The notes beneath the pieces were generated by a model that did not search any database, was not told the DNA's origin, and saw only the letters and a program-made list of their open reading frames with translations. A program made the translations under genes and the position numbers. Source: Streptomyces harenosi (GTDB lineage Bacteria > Actinomycetota > Actinomycetes > Streptomycetales > Streptomycetaceae). Taken from it: a stretch of DNA of 34,589 nt. Positions 16,096 to 25,470 of the stretch are shown piece by piece. The first letter of the stretch is position 1, and every line of letters begins with the position of its first letter. The stretch is taken from the NCBI RefSeq assembly GCF_011008945.1, contig NZ_WYCT01000039.1, positions 1 to 34,589 of the forward strand, written 5' to 3'.

Positions 16096-17025
16096 TCAGT
16101 AGCGGTACTGCTCGTCGAGGCCCTGGCCCTGCGGCTGCCCGCCGCCCTGGTACGGGTAGGGCTGCTGCTCCGGCGGGAGCTCCCCGCCGTAGGGCGGCTC
16201 GTCGGTGGTGCGCTGCTGGGGGACCCACACGCTGCCGGAGGGGGCCGGGCCGTAGCCGCCGGTGGCGTACGGGTCCTGCCCGTAGCCCGGTCCGGCGTGA
16301 CCCTGCGGGTGGCCCGTGTCGTACGCGGCGCCGCCGTAGGCGTGGGTGCCGATGTACGGGTCGGAGTAGGCGGCGTACTGCTCCCCGCCCGCGGTGTCGT
16401 AGCCGTACCCGTGCTCGCCGTGCCCGAAGCCGTCGTAGGCGTAGGGCTGGGCGGCGGCCCCGCCGACCGGCGCGTGCGGGTCCTGGCCGTGCGGCGCCTG
16501 GGCGGGGTCGCCGTACACGCCGTACGAAGCGGTGTCGTCCGGCAGGGGCAGCGGCTGGTAGACGGCGGTGGTCTCCGCGGCCGCGACGGGGCGCGCGGGG
16601 GTGAAGACGTCGTCGCGGTCGTAGTCGTCGTCCTGGCCGTAGGAGACCTGCTCCTGGACCCGGGTGCCGTCGTCTGCGTGACCGGCCTCGTCCGCCTCCA
16701 GGGCAGAGACCTGGAGGGCCGGCTCCCGGCGGGCCTGCTCGGCGCGGCGGCGCCGGTCGCGGGCCAGCCCCGGCGCGGAGACCGCCCAGCCGGCGGCGAA
16801 GCCGCGGCGGAAGGACAGCGTGACGAAGGTCTGGCCGACCGCGAAGGCCGCCGCGCCCAGCGCGATGACGACGACGGAGGGGACCAGCACCCCGGCCACC
16901 ACGCCGAGGAAGCCGGTGAAGGCCAGCAGCCGCCAGCGCAGGCGCGCCTTGTACTGCAGCAGCACCTCGCCGAGCAGCCACAGCGCGACGATGCCGAACG
17001 CGATGTAGAGGACCGTCCAGCCCAT
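16096..17025 (-). CDS. Membrane protein with long Tyr/Gly/Pro-rich tail
   Basis: Protein of 309 residues that I cannot place in a named family. Two to three membrane helices occupy the first 70 residues (VLYIAFGIVALWLLGEVLL; LAFTGFLGVVAGVLVPSVVV; ALGAAAFAVGQTFVTL). A short basic stretch follows (ARDRRRRAEQARRE), then about 200 residues of low complexity rich in Tyr, Gly, Pro, Asp and Gln (QPYAYDGFGHGEHGYGYD, GYGQDPYATGGYG), surely disordered and probably cytoplasmic. Start ATG 17025 is preceded by GAGAGGGG five bases upstream. It lies 55 bases downstream of metF on the same strand and may be cotranscribed with it. A scaffold or protein-interaction role is plausible but unproven. Confidence 0.83.
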   Translation of the reverse strand: MGWTVLYIAFGIVALWLLGEVLLQYKARLRWRLLAFTGFLGVVAGVLVPSVVVIALGAAAFAVGQTFVTLSFRRGFAAGWAVSAPGLARDRRRRAEQARREPALQVSALEADEAGHADDGTRVQEQVSYGQDDDYDRDDVFTPARPVAAAETTAVYQPLPLPDDTASYGVYGDPAQAPHGQDPHAPVGGAAAQPYAYDGFGHGEHGYGYDTAGGEQYAAYSDPYIGTHAYGGAAYDTGHPQGHAGPGYGQDPYATGGYGPAPSGSVWVPQQRTTDEPPYGGELPPEQQPYPYQGGGQPQGQGLDEQYRY

Positions 17026-17080
17026 GTACGCCCCTCTCCCAGTGGACGCTTCGCAGTGTGTCGTACGCCCGTGCGACGGT

Positions 17081-18039
<959 letters not shown>

Positions 18040-18075
18040 CCGGAGCCGGGAGATTCGCCCGGTATGTCGGTTTGT

Positions 18076-18092
18076 TGTCCACTCCTTGGACA
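18076..18092. promoter_or_regulatory. Inverted repeat TGTCCA-n5-TGGACA upstream of metF
   Basis: Perfect 6-bp arms (18076-18081 and 18087-18092) around CTCCT, about 37 bases upstream of the metF -35. The left side also reads TTGTCCACT, one mismatch from the Streptomyces DnaA box. It could be an activator or repressor site for metF, or a DnaA site. Confidence 0.4.
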
Positions 18093-18139
18093 GCTCGCCG
18101 CGAGGCGGGGCTCGTCGCCGGGCCGCTCCTACGCCTGTC

Positions 18140-18796
18140 CTACGCCTGGCGCAGCCGCTCGGCGAACTCCGCCGCCGCCGCACCCGGGTCGTCCGCCTCC
18201 GTGATCGCGCGGACCACGACGACGCGCCGGGCGCCCGCCTGAAGGACCTCGTCGAGGTTGTCCAGATCGATGCCGCCGATGGCGAACCAGGGCCGCTCGG
18301 TGCCGAGCGCGGCCGTGTACCGGACCAGGTCCAGGCCGGGCGCGTGGCGGCCGGGCTTGGTGGGGGTCGGCCAGCACGGGCCGGTGCAGAAGTAGTCCAC
18401 GCCCTCCTGGACGGCGGCCGCGGCGGCCTCGGACTCGGCGTGGGTGGAGCGGCCTATGAGCACGCCGTCGCCGAGAACGGCGCGGGCGGCGGGCACCGGC
18501 AGGTCGCCCTGGCCGAGGTGGAGGACGTCGGCGCGGGCGGCGTGCGCGACGTCGGCGCGGTCGTTGACCGCGAGGAGCTTGCCGTGCCGGGCGCAGGCGT
18601 CGGCGAAGACCTCCAGGTGCTCCAGCTCCTCGCCCGCCTCCATGCCCTTGTCGCGCAACTGCACGATGTCGACGCCGCCGGCCAGCACCGCGTCCAGGAA
18701 CTCGGGCAGGTCGCCCTGACGGGTGCGGGCGTCCGTGCAGAGGTAGAGCAGGGCGCCGGCGAGCCGGTCGCGGGCGGTGGCGGCGGTGTCGGGCAT
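18140..18796 (-). CDS. thiE: Thiamine-phosphate synthase ThiE
   Basis: Couples the thiazole phosphate made by the ThiO/S/G route with hydroxymethylpyrimidine pyrophosphate to give thiamine phosphate. The 218-residue TIM-barrel shows [60 protein letters not shown] and [11 protein letters not shown], all family landmarks for phosphate and pyrimidine binding. Start ATG 18796 is preceded by GGGGGGA at eight bases. It is encoded about 2.4 kb from thiO-thiS-thiG on the opposite strand. No TPP riboswitch is visible in the 96 bases before it, which are filled by a terminator hairpin, so it seems not to share the thiO control. Confidence 0.96.
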   Translation of the reverse strand: MPDTAATARDRLAGALLYLCTDARTRQGDLPEFLDAVLAGGVDIVQLRDKGMEAGEELEHLEVFADACARHGKLLAVNDRADVAHAARADVLHLGQGDLPVPAARAVLGDGVLIGRSTHAESEAAAAAVQEGVDYFCTGPCWPTPTKPGRHAPGLDLVRYTAALGTERPWFAIGGIDLDNLDEVLQAGARRVVVVRAITEADDPGAAAAEFAERLRQA

Positions 18797-18820
18797 GCGG
18801 GATGTCCCCCCGGTGTCGGT

Positions 18821-18878
18821 GGCGTGCGGGCCGCACCGCGCCGGGGCCGTGGCCCCGGCCGGCCGCGGCCCGCACGCC
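18821..18878 (-). terminator. Nested hairpin between the Rv2175c-like gene and thiE
   Basis: Outer perfect 14-bp inverted repeat (18821-18834 with 18865-18878) encloses a second perfect 9-bp repeat (18840-18848 with 18851-18859). It lies after the Rv2175c-like stop and before thiE on the minus strand, so it should separate the two transcripts. It could also act as a thiE leader element. Confidence 0.7.
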
Positions 18879-18892
18879 GGACGGTAGGTCGG

Positions 18893-19258
18893 TCAGACGG
18901 CGAGCGCCTGGGCGCGGCGCTTCACCTCCGTGCCGCGATTCTCGCGCAGCGCCTGCGCGGGGGTGCCGGGCAGGGTCGGGTCGGGCGTGAAGAGCCACTC
19001 CAGCATCTCTTCGACCGTGAAGCCGTCGTCCCGCAGGAGCGTCAGGGTTCCGGACAGGCCCTTGACGACCTTGTCCCCGTCGATGAAGTCCGCGGGGACG
19101 TGCAGCGCGCGGTTCTCCCCGCGGCGCACGGCGATGAGCTGGCCGTCCTTCACCAACTGGCGCACGCGGGTCACCTCGACCCCGAGCATCTCCGCGATGT
19201 CGGGCAGGGTGAGCCATGCGGGGACGAGAGCATCGATCTTTGCGTCAATCTCGGTCAC
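18893..19258 (-). CDS. Rv2175c-type winged helix-turn-helix DNA-binding protein
   Basis: Small cytoplasmic protein (121 residues) matching the actinobacterial Rv2175c family, a DNA-binding substrate of kinase PknL in M. tuberculosis. Visible: an N-terminal helix-turn-helix (WLTLPDIAEMLGVEVTRVRQ, about 15-34), RRGENRALHVPADFI, KGLSGTLTLLRDDGFTVEEML and the family-typical EWLFTPDPTLPG, then KRRAQALAV. The N-terminus is short, so the phosphorylated tail of the mycobacterial protein is absent here. Start GTG 19258; GGAGG is only one base away, too near for normal initiation, while CAGGCT ends six bases before the GTG, so a leaderless start is possible. A PASTA kinase gene lies 4.2 kb away. Confidence 0.88.
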   Translation of the reverse strand: MTEIDAKIDALVPAWLTLPDIAEMLGVEVTRVRQLVKDGQLIAVRRGENRALHVPADFIDGDKVVKGLSGTLTLLRDDGFTVEEMLEWLFTPDPTLPGTPAQALRENRGTEVKRRAQALAV

Positions 19259-19320
19259 GCCTCCAGCCTGCCATCCGGCACTGACAGTGGGAAACCGGAC
19301 CCCGCCCCACCTGGGCCGAC

Positions 19321-19341
19321 GGAGGGTTTTCCGGGCCCTCC
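19321..19341 (-). terminator. Weak hairpin after the flavoprotein gene
   Basis: GGAGGG (19321-19326) pairs with CCCTCC (19336-19341) across a nine-base loop, immediately beyond the flavoprotein stop on the minus strand. Short stem; a candidate only. Confidence 0.35.
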
Positions 19342-19346
19342 CCGGG

Positions 19347-20612
19347 TCAGGCGGTGGCCGACTTCAGCGGCCGGGCCGCGTCCGCCAGCAGCTCCGGGTC
19401 CATGGGCGTGCCGGCCTCGATCAGCCGCCTGCCCTGGGCGAGGTCCCGGGGGCGCCCCACCGCCAGCAGCCCGGCCAGCCGGTTCTCCCGCAGCCAGCAC
19501 ACGGTCCAGGCGGGCCCGGAGGGGTCGCCGCGCCACACGGTGGTGTCGGCCGCGGGGTGGTGGCCCGCGTACTGGACGAACCGGCCGAACTGCTCGGACC
19601 AGAAGTAGGGCACCGGATCGTAGGCCGGCGCGGCCCCGGTCACGATGTCGGCGGCGACCGTGCGGGGTCCCTGGAGGGCGTTGTCCCAGTGGTGGACCAT
19701 CAGGCGGGTGCCGTAGCGCGCCGACGGGAAGGAGGCGCAGTCGCCCACCGCGTAGACGTCCGGCACGCCGGTGCGCAGCCGGTCGTCGGCCACCACCTCG
19801 CCGTGGGCGCCCAGCTCGACGCCGGAGCCGGCCAGCCAGGCGGTGGCGGGCCGGGCGCCGATGCCGACGACGACGGCGCCCGCGGGCAGCCGGGTGCCGT
19901 CGCCCAGGACCACCGCGCCCGGCTCGACGCGCTCCACGCGCGCGCGGGTGCGCAGGCCGGCGCCCGCGTCGGCGTACCAGGCCGCCATCGGCGCGGCCAC
20001 CTCGGCGGGCAGCGCCCCGGCGAGCGGGCGGTCGGCGGCCTCCACGACCGTCACCGCGCAGCCCGCCTCCCGCGCGGCCGTCGCGAACTCGGCGCCGATC
20101 CAGCCGGCGCCCACGACCACCACGTCGTGCTGCCGGGCGAGGACCGGGCGCAGCCGTTCGGCGTCGTCCAGGGTGCGCAGCAGGTGGACGCCGGGCACGC
20201 CCTCCGCGCCCGGCAGGCGGACCGGTTCGGCGCCGGTGGCGAGGACCAGGACGTCGTAGGGGACGGGCCCCGCGGAGGTGTCCAGGACGTGCGCCTCGGG
20301 GCGCAGGGCCAGCGCCTCGCAGCCCAGCCGGAGGTCGATGCCGAGCGCCTCGAAGTCGATGTCGAAGGCGGAGTGCTCGGCGGTGCCGAGCAGGATCGCC
20401 TTGGACAGCGGGGGCCGGTCGTAGGGCTGGTGGGGTTCGGCGCCGATCAGCGTCACGGTGCCGGTGAAGCCCTGCTCGCGCAGGGCGGCGGCGGTCTGCA
20501 CGCCCGCCATGCCCGCGCCCACCACGACCACCCGGCGCGGCGCCGGTACCTCCGTCTCCCCCGGCCGTCCCGGCTCGCCCGTCCTGCCCGCTTCCCGACT
20601 GCGCTCGCTCAC
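19347..20612 (-). CDS. Ferredoxin-reductase-like FAD/NAD(P)H oxidoreductase
   Basis: Flavoprotein of 421 residues like rubredoxin/ferredoxin reductases of oxygenase systems. It has an FAD-binding GAGMAG (32-37) after RRVVVV, PYDRPPLSK, LVLATGAEP, a second NAD(P)H-binding fold VVVVGAGWIGAEFA, VYAVGDCASFP, and the C-terminal reductase domain (VPYFWSEQFGRFVQYAG). Start: GTG 20612 is six bases after TATGGT, fitting leaderless expression, and codons upstream of it (to GTG 20666) have low GC at third positions, so the longer form is less likely. The partner ferredoxin or oxygenase is not encoded nearby. The gene lies 46 bases after the small beta-rich protein gene on the same strand. Confidence 0.9.
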   Translation of the reverse strand: MSERSREAGRTGEPGRPGETEVPAPRRVVVVGAGMAGVQTAAALREQGFTGTVTLIGAEPHQPYDRPPLSKAILLGTAEHSAFDIDFEALGIDLRLGCEALALRPEAHVLDTSAGPVPYDVLVLATGAEPVRLPGAEGVPGVHLLRTLDDAERLRPVLARQHDVVVVGAGWIGAEFATAAREAGCAVTVVEAADRPLAGALPAEVAAPMAAWYADAGAGLRTRARVERVEPGAVVLGDGTRLPAGAVVVGIGARPATAWLAGSGVELGAHGEVVADDRLRTGVPDVYAVGDCASFPSARYGTRLMVHHWDNALQGPRTVAADIVTGAAPAYDPVPYFWSEQFGRFVQYAGHHPAADTTVWRGDPSGPAWTVCWLRENRLAGLLAVGRPRDLAQGRRLIEAGTPMDPELLADAARPLKSATA

Positions 20613-20618
20613 CCGATC

Positions 20619-20624
20619 ACCATA
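20619..20624 (-). promoter_or_regulatory. -10 hexamer for leaderless flavoprotein gene
   Basis: Minus strand TATGGT (20624-20619), then six bases to GTG 20612. No clear -35 and no ribosome binding site. Confidence 0.45.
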
Positions 20625-20658
20625 GACACCGGCGTCGCCACGGGCACCTGACGGGACA

Positions 20659-21012
20659 TCAGTCACCGTCCGGCGCCGCGATCTGCTCCACCACGCTCGT
20701 CCCGGCGCCCGGCTGCGACTCCCACTCCCAGCTCTCCTCCAGGCGCACCCGCCCGTCGGGCAGTTCCACGACCGCCGACCGGCAGTGCCCCGACGACGTG
20801 CTGCCGTCGGTCTTGAGCTGCACGTACCGGAAGTCGAGCCGGTCGCCCTCGCGGGTGCCCACCAGGAACCCGCGCACCACGTCGCCGCCCGCGTACTCGG
20901 CCCAGACCTCGCCGTCCTTCTCGTGGTAGGTGAACCGGGTGCGGGTGCCCACCTGGCCCGGCGCCTGGTCGGCGACGGGGGCGAGCACGAGACCGTGCAG
21001 CGAACGGGCCAT
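20659..21012 (-). CDS. Small conserved beta-rich protein of unknown function
   Basis: Protein of 117 residues built almost wholly of predicted beta strands: TRTRFTYHEKDGEVWAEYAGG, VVRGFLVGTREGDRLDFRYVQ, SGHCRSAVVELPDGRVRLEE and SWEWESQPGAGTSVVEQI. This pattern is shared by a bacterial family often labelled N-acetylglutamate synthase in databases; nothing here resembles the acetyltransferase or kinase fold of that enzyme, so I do not use the name. Start ATG 21012 is nine bases after AGGGAG; ATG 21036 is a weaker choice. It is divergent from the thiamine riboswitch and lies upstream of the flavoprotein gene. Role unknown; a small lipocalin-like ligand binder is one guess. Confidence 0.8.
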   Translation of the reverse strand: MARSLHGLVLAPVADQAPGQVGTRTRFTYHEKDGEVWAEYAGGDVVRGFLVGTREGDRLDFRYVQLKTDGSTSSGHCRSAVVELPDGRVRLEESWEWESQPGAGTSVVEQIAAPDGD

Positions 21013-21026
21013 GGACGAAGGCTCCC

Positions 21027-21056
21027 TTACAGACATGCGACAGCTACGGCTAGGGT
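21027..21056 (+). promoter_or_regulatory. Candidate promoter of the thiO-thiS-thiG operon
   Basis: TTACAG (21027-21032), 18-base spacer, TAGGGT (21051-21056). It would start transcription near 21063, just before the riboswitch, which supports the call. Confidence 0.55.
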
Positions 21057-21068
21057 GGCCAACGTAAA

Positions 21069-21161
21069 GCACTCGCGGGAGCCCGGACGCACCGGGCTGA
21101 GAGGGAGGCTGGCGGCCTCCGACCGTACGAACCTGATCCGGGTCATGCCGGCGAAGGGAGG
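21069..21161 (+). ncRNA. TPP riboswitch (THI element)
   Basis: Aptamer for thiamine pyrophosphate. The sequence has the diagnostic CTGAGAGGGA (from 21107) and ACCTGATCCGGGTCATGCC (21131-21149) followed by GGCGAAGGGA. The closing P1 helix appears to pair CTC near 21072 with GAG at 21158-21160. The 3' strand holds GAAGGGAGGGG, which is also the ribosome binding site of thiO (ATG 21174), so ligand binding would directly hide it and block translation. Known for the class: repression of thiamine synthesis when TPP is plentiful. Confidence 0.95.
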
Positions 21162-21173
21162 GGCTGGACGCCC

Positions 21174-22346
21174 ATGTCACGCACGTCCGACACCGCAGAC
21201 GTCCTTGTCGTCGGGGGCGGGATCATCGGCCTGGTCACGGCCTGGCGGGCCGCGCAGCGCGGGTTCGCCACGGCCCTGGTGGACCCCGAACCGGGCGGCG
21301 GGGCCGCCCAGGTGGCGGCCGGGATGCTGGCCGCCGTCACGGAACTGCACTACGGCGAGCAGACCCTGCTCGCCCTGAACGTCGCCTCCGCGCGCCGGTA
21401 TCCGGAGTTCGCCGCCGAGCTCACCGAGGCCACCGGTCACGACCTCGGCTACCGCCGGTGCGGCACCCTCGCCGTCGCCCTGGACGCCGACGACCGCGCC
21501 CATCTGCGGGAGCTGCACGCCTTCCAGCTCCAGTCGGGGCTGGTGGCGGAGTGGCTGTCGGGCCGGGAGTGCCGGCGCCTGGAGCCGATGCTCGCGCCCG
21601 GTGTGCGCGGCGGGCTCCGGGTGGACGGCGACCACCAGATCGACCCGCGGCGCCTGGCCGCGGCCCTCGTGACCGCCTGCGAGCGGGCGGGCGTGGTCTT
21701 CCACCGGGCGTGGGCCGACCGGCTCACCGTCGTCCGGGACCGGGCGGCCGGGGTCGTCACCGCCGACGGCACGGCGCTCGGGGCCGGCCGGACGGTGCTG
21801 GCCGCGGGCAGCCTCAGCGGGCGGCTGGCGGGCGTGCCGGACGCCGTGCTGCCCCCGGTGCGGCCCGTCAAGGGCCAGGTGGTCCGGCTGGCGATGCCCG
21901 GGGGACGGGCGCCGCTGCTGAACCGCACCGTGCGCGCCGTGGTGCGCGGCAACGCCCTGTACCTGGTGCCCCGGGAGAGCGGGGAACTGGTCGTCGGGGC
22001 GACCAGCGAGGAGATGGGCTGGGACACCACGGTGACCGCCGGCGGCGTGTACGAGCTGCTGCGCGACGCCCACGAGCTGGTCCCCGGCATCACGGAGCTG
22101 CCGCTGACGGAGACCCGCGCGGGCCTGCGCCCGGGCTCCCCCGACAACGCGCCGCTGCTCGGCCCGACCGCGCTGGAGGGCCTGCTGCTGGCCACCGGGC
22201 ACTACCGCAACGGCGTGCTGCTCACCCCGGTCACCGGCGACGTCATGGCGCACGTCCTGACCACCGGGGAGCTCCCCGCCGAGGCCCGCGCCTTCACCCC
22301 CGGGCGCTTCACCACCACCCCCGCACTCACGGAGCAGTCCGCATGA
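21174..22346 (+). CDS. thiO: Glycine oxidase ThiO
   Basis: FAD enzyme oxidising glycine to the imine used for the thiazole ring of thiamine in aerobes. The 390 residues show the N-terminal FAD fold DVLVVGGGIIGLVTAWRAAQRG, GGGAAQVAAGMLAAVTE, the product of the D-amino-acid-oxidase group (QIDPRRLAAAL, VRPVKGQVVRL, GNALYLVPRESGELVVGATSEEMGWD) and the C-terminal TRAGLRPGSPDNAPLLGPT followed by ATGHYRNGVLLTPVTG. Length is normal. Start ATG 21174 is set by the riboswitch-borne ribosome binding site. Its stop overlaps thiS by four bases (ATGA). No thiH or thiF is in the operon. Confidence 0.96.
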   Translation: MSRTSDTADVLVVGGGIIGLVTAWRAAQRGFATALVDPEPGGGAAQVAAGMLAAVTELHYGEQTLLALNVASARRYPEFAAELTEATGHDLGYRRCGTLAVALDADDRAHLRELHAFQLQSGLVAEWLSGRECRRLEPMLAPGVRGGLRVDGDHQIDPRRLAAALVTACERAGVVFHRAWADRLTVVRDRAAGVVTADGTALGAGRTVLAAGSLSGRLAGVPDAVLPPVRPVKGQVVRLAMPGGRAPLLNRTVRAVVRGNALYLVPRESGELVVGATSEEMGWDTTVTAGGVYELLRDAHELVPGITELPLTETRAGLRPGSPDNAPLLGPTALEGLLLATGHYRNGVLLTPVTGDVMAHVLTTGELPAEARAFTPGRFTTTPALTEQSA

Positions 22347-22543
22347 ACGTCCTGGTCAACGGGGAGCCGCGCGAGGTGGCTCCCGGCACGGCCCTCGACG
22401 CCCTGGTGAGGTCCCTCACCCGGGCACCGTCCGGAGTGGCCGCCGCCCTGAACGAAACCGTCGTCCCGCGCGCGCAGTGGCCCGGCACGGCCCTGTCCGA
22501 GGGCGACCGCGTCGAAGTACTCACCGCCGTCCAAGGAGGCTGA
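22343..22543 (+). CDS. thiS: Sulfur carrier protein ThiS
   Basis: Ubiquitin-fold carrier (66 residues) that brings sulfur as a C-terminal thiocarboxylate to ThiG. It begins MNVLVNGEPREV, has NETVVPRAQWPGTALSEGDRVEVLTAVQGG, and ends in the required Gly-Gly. Start ATG 22343 overlaps the thiO stop (ATGA). The gene is followed three bases later by thiG, whose AAGGAGG ribosome binding site overlaps the thiS end. Its adenylating enzyme (ThiF/MoeB) must be encoded elsewhere. Confidence 0.96.
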   Translation: MNVLVNGEPREVAPGTALDALVRSLTRAPSGVAAALNETVVPRAQWPGTALSEGDRVEVLTAVQGG

Positions 22544-23341
<798 letters not shown>

Positions 23342-23419
23342 GCCTCCCGTCCGGCTCGTGCCGGGCTCGCGGGCGGTCACCGGTCCGCCTCGGCGGTGAG
23401 CGGCGCCGGCGGCGGCTCG

Positions 23420-23425
23420 TAGACT
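23420..23425 (+). promoter_or_regulatory. -10 hexamer for leaderless kinase gene
   Basis: TAGACT, followed by seven bases and GTG 23433. No ribosome binding site. The spacing fits transcription starting at the GTG. Confidence 0.5.
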
Positions 23426-23432
23426 CGCCTGC

Positions 23433-25385
23433 GTGGACACGACCCTTCAGGACCCTCTGGTCGGGCGACTGCTCGACGGCCGGTACCGCGTCGACGCGCG
23501 GATCGCGGTCGGCGGGATGGCCACGGTCTACCGGGCCGTGGACACCCGCCTGGACCGCGTGCTCGCGCTCAAGGTGATGCACCCGGCGCTCGCGGCCGAC
23601 GCCTCCTTCGTCGAGCGGTTCATCCGCGAGGCCAAGTCGGTGGCCCGGCTCGCCCACCCCAACGTCGTCCAGGTCTTCGACCAGGGCACCGACGGGGCCT
23701 ACGTCTACCTGGCCATGGAGTACGTCTCCGGCTGCACCCTGCGCGACGTGCTGCGCGAGCGCGGGGCGCTCCAGCCCCGGGCCGCGCTGGACATCCTGGA
23801 GCCGGTGCTGGCCGCGCTGGGCGCGGCGCACCGCGCCGGGTTCGTGCACCGGGACATGAAGCCGGAGAACGTCCTCATAGGCGACGACGGCCGGGTCAAG
23901 GTGGCCGACTTCGGGCTGGTCCGCGCCGTGGACACGGTCACCGACACCACCGGGGCCGTCCTCGGCACCGTCTCCTACCTGGCGCCCGAGCAGATCGAGC
24001 AGGGCACGGCCGATCCGCGGGTCGACGTCTACGCGTGCGGTGTCGTCCTGTACGAGATGCTCACCGGGGCCAGGCCGCACGCCGGCGGCACCCCGGCCCA
24101 GGTGCTCTACCGGCACCTGAACGAGGACGTCCCCGCCCCCTCGGCCGCCGTGCCGGGGCTGCCGTACGAGCTGGACGAGCTGGTCGCCTCGGCCACCGCG
24201 CGCACCCCGGAGATCCGGCCGCACGACGCCGTGGCGCTGCTCGCGCTGGCCCGCGGGGCACGCGCGGCGCTCACCGCGGAGCAACTGGACGCGGTGCCGC
24301 CGCAGGCGCTGGCCGCGGAGCACGACCGGGCCGAGGACCGCACGAGCGTGCTCCCCCGCGCGCTGACCCTGCCCCGGCCGCTGCCCGTCGACGGGGAGGA
24401 CGCGGACGACGGCGAGGGCCGGTACGGCCCGGACGGCGGGCTGCACCGCACCAGCCGGCTGGAGCCCCCGGCGCCCGTCGCGCCGCGCCGCCGCCCGGCC
24501 GTCCGGCGCGGCCCGCTGGCGATCGTCACCGCCGTGCTGCTCGTGCTCGGCGCCGCCGCGGGCGTGTGGTACATCAACTCCGGCCAGTTCACCCAGGTGC
24601 CGCCGCTGCTGGAGAAGACCGAGGCGCAGGCCCGGGACCGGCTGGAGCGGGCCGGCCTGGAGGTCGGCGCGGTCCGGCACGCGCACAGCGACACGGTCGA
24701 GCGCGGCTCGGTCATCGACACCGAACCCGGGCCGGGCGCCCGCATCCGCGGCAACGACGCGGTCTCGCTCACCATCTCCGACGGTCCCGAGTTCGTGAAG
24801 CTGCCCGACCTGGCGGGCTACCGGCTGGACAAGGCGCGGACCGTGCTGCGGCAGGAGGGCCTGGAGCCCGGCATGGTCACACGGGCGTTCAGCGAGGACG
24901 TCCCCGAGGGCTTCGTGATCTCCACCCACCCGGCCACCGGCACCCGCGTGCGCGCGGGCGCGGCCGTCGCGCTCACCGTCAGCAAGGGCCGCCCGGTGGA
25001 GGTGCCCGACGTCACCGGCGAGGACCTGGACGAGGCGAAGGCCGCCCTGGAGGAGGCCGGCCTGAAGGTGCGCGTCTCCGCCGACCAGGTCACCTCCGAG
25101 TACGACAAGGGCCAGGTCGCCCGGCAGTCGCCCGGCTCGGGCCGCCGGGCGGCCGAGGGCGACACCGTGACCCTGACGCTGTCCAAGGGCCCGGAGATGG
25201 CCGAGGTCCCGGACGTGGTCGGCGACAGCGTGGACGACGCCCGGCGCGCGCTGGAGGACGCGGGCTTCGAGGTGAAGGAGGACCGCGGGCTGCTGGGGCT
25301 GTTCGGCGACACCGTCAAGAGCCAGTCCGTGGAGGGCGGCGACACCGCGCCCAAGGGTTCGAGGATCACCCTCACGATCCGCTGA
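23433..25385 (+). CDS. PASTA-domain Ser/Thr protein kinase
   Basis: Transmembrane Hanks-type kinase (650 residues). Kinase domain: glycine loop IAVGGMATV (24-32), Lys47 in LALKVMH, FVHRDMKPENVLI (Asp141, Asn146), ADFGLVRA (159-161), activation loop TVTDTTGAVLGTVSYLAPEQ with Thr residues likely to be autophosphorylated. A linker of about 80 residues and one membrane helix (about 360-382, LAIVTAVLLVLGAAAGVWYI) lead to four external PASTA domains starting near 385, 452, 518 and 586 (FTQVPPLL, FVKLPDLAG, VEVPDVTGED, AEVPDVVGDS). PASTA domains bind muropeptides or lipid II, so a wall-sensing role is likely. Its place resembles M. tuberculosis pknL. Start GTG 23433 is seven bases after TAGACT. Confidence 0.96.
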   Translation: MDTTLQDPLVGRLLDGRYRVDARIAVGGMATVYRAVDTRLDRVLALKVMHPALAADASFVERFIREAKSVARLAHPNVVQVFDQGTDGAYVYLAMEYVSGCTLRDVLRERGALQPRAALDILEPVLAALGAAHRAGFVHRDMKPENVLIGDDGRVKVADFGLVRAVDTVTDTTGAVLGTVSYLAPEQIEQGTADPRVDVYACGVVLYEMLTGARPHAGGTPAQVLYRHLNEDVPAPSAAVPGLPYELDELVASATARTPEIRPHDAVALLALARGARAALTAEQLDAVPPQALAAEHDRAEDRTSVLPRALTLPRPLPVDGEDADDGEGRYGPDGGLHRTSRLEPPAPVAPRRRPAVRRGPLAIVTAVLLVLGAAAGVWYINSGQFTQVPPLLEKTEAQARDRLERAGLEVGAVRHAHSDTVERGSVIDTEPGPGARIRGNDAVSLTISDGPEFVKLPDLAGYRLDKARTVLRQEGLEPGMVTRAFSEDVPEGFVISTHPATGTRVRAGAAVALTVSKGRPVEVPDVTGEDLDEAKAALEEAGLKVRVSADQVTSEYDKGQVARQSPGSGRRAAEGDTVTLTLSKGPEMAEVPDVVGDSVDDARRALEDAGFEVKEDRGLLGLFGDTVKSQSVEGGDTAPKGSRITLTIR

Positions 25386-25470
25386 CCGCCGCTCACCCGC
25401 CGCGGGCGCCCCGGAAGGGGACGGGAAGGGGACGGAAGGAGACGGTCCGGACTCGTGCCACCCTGAATGG

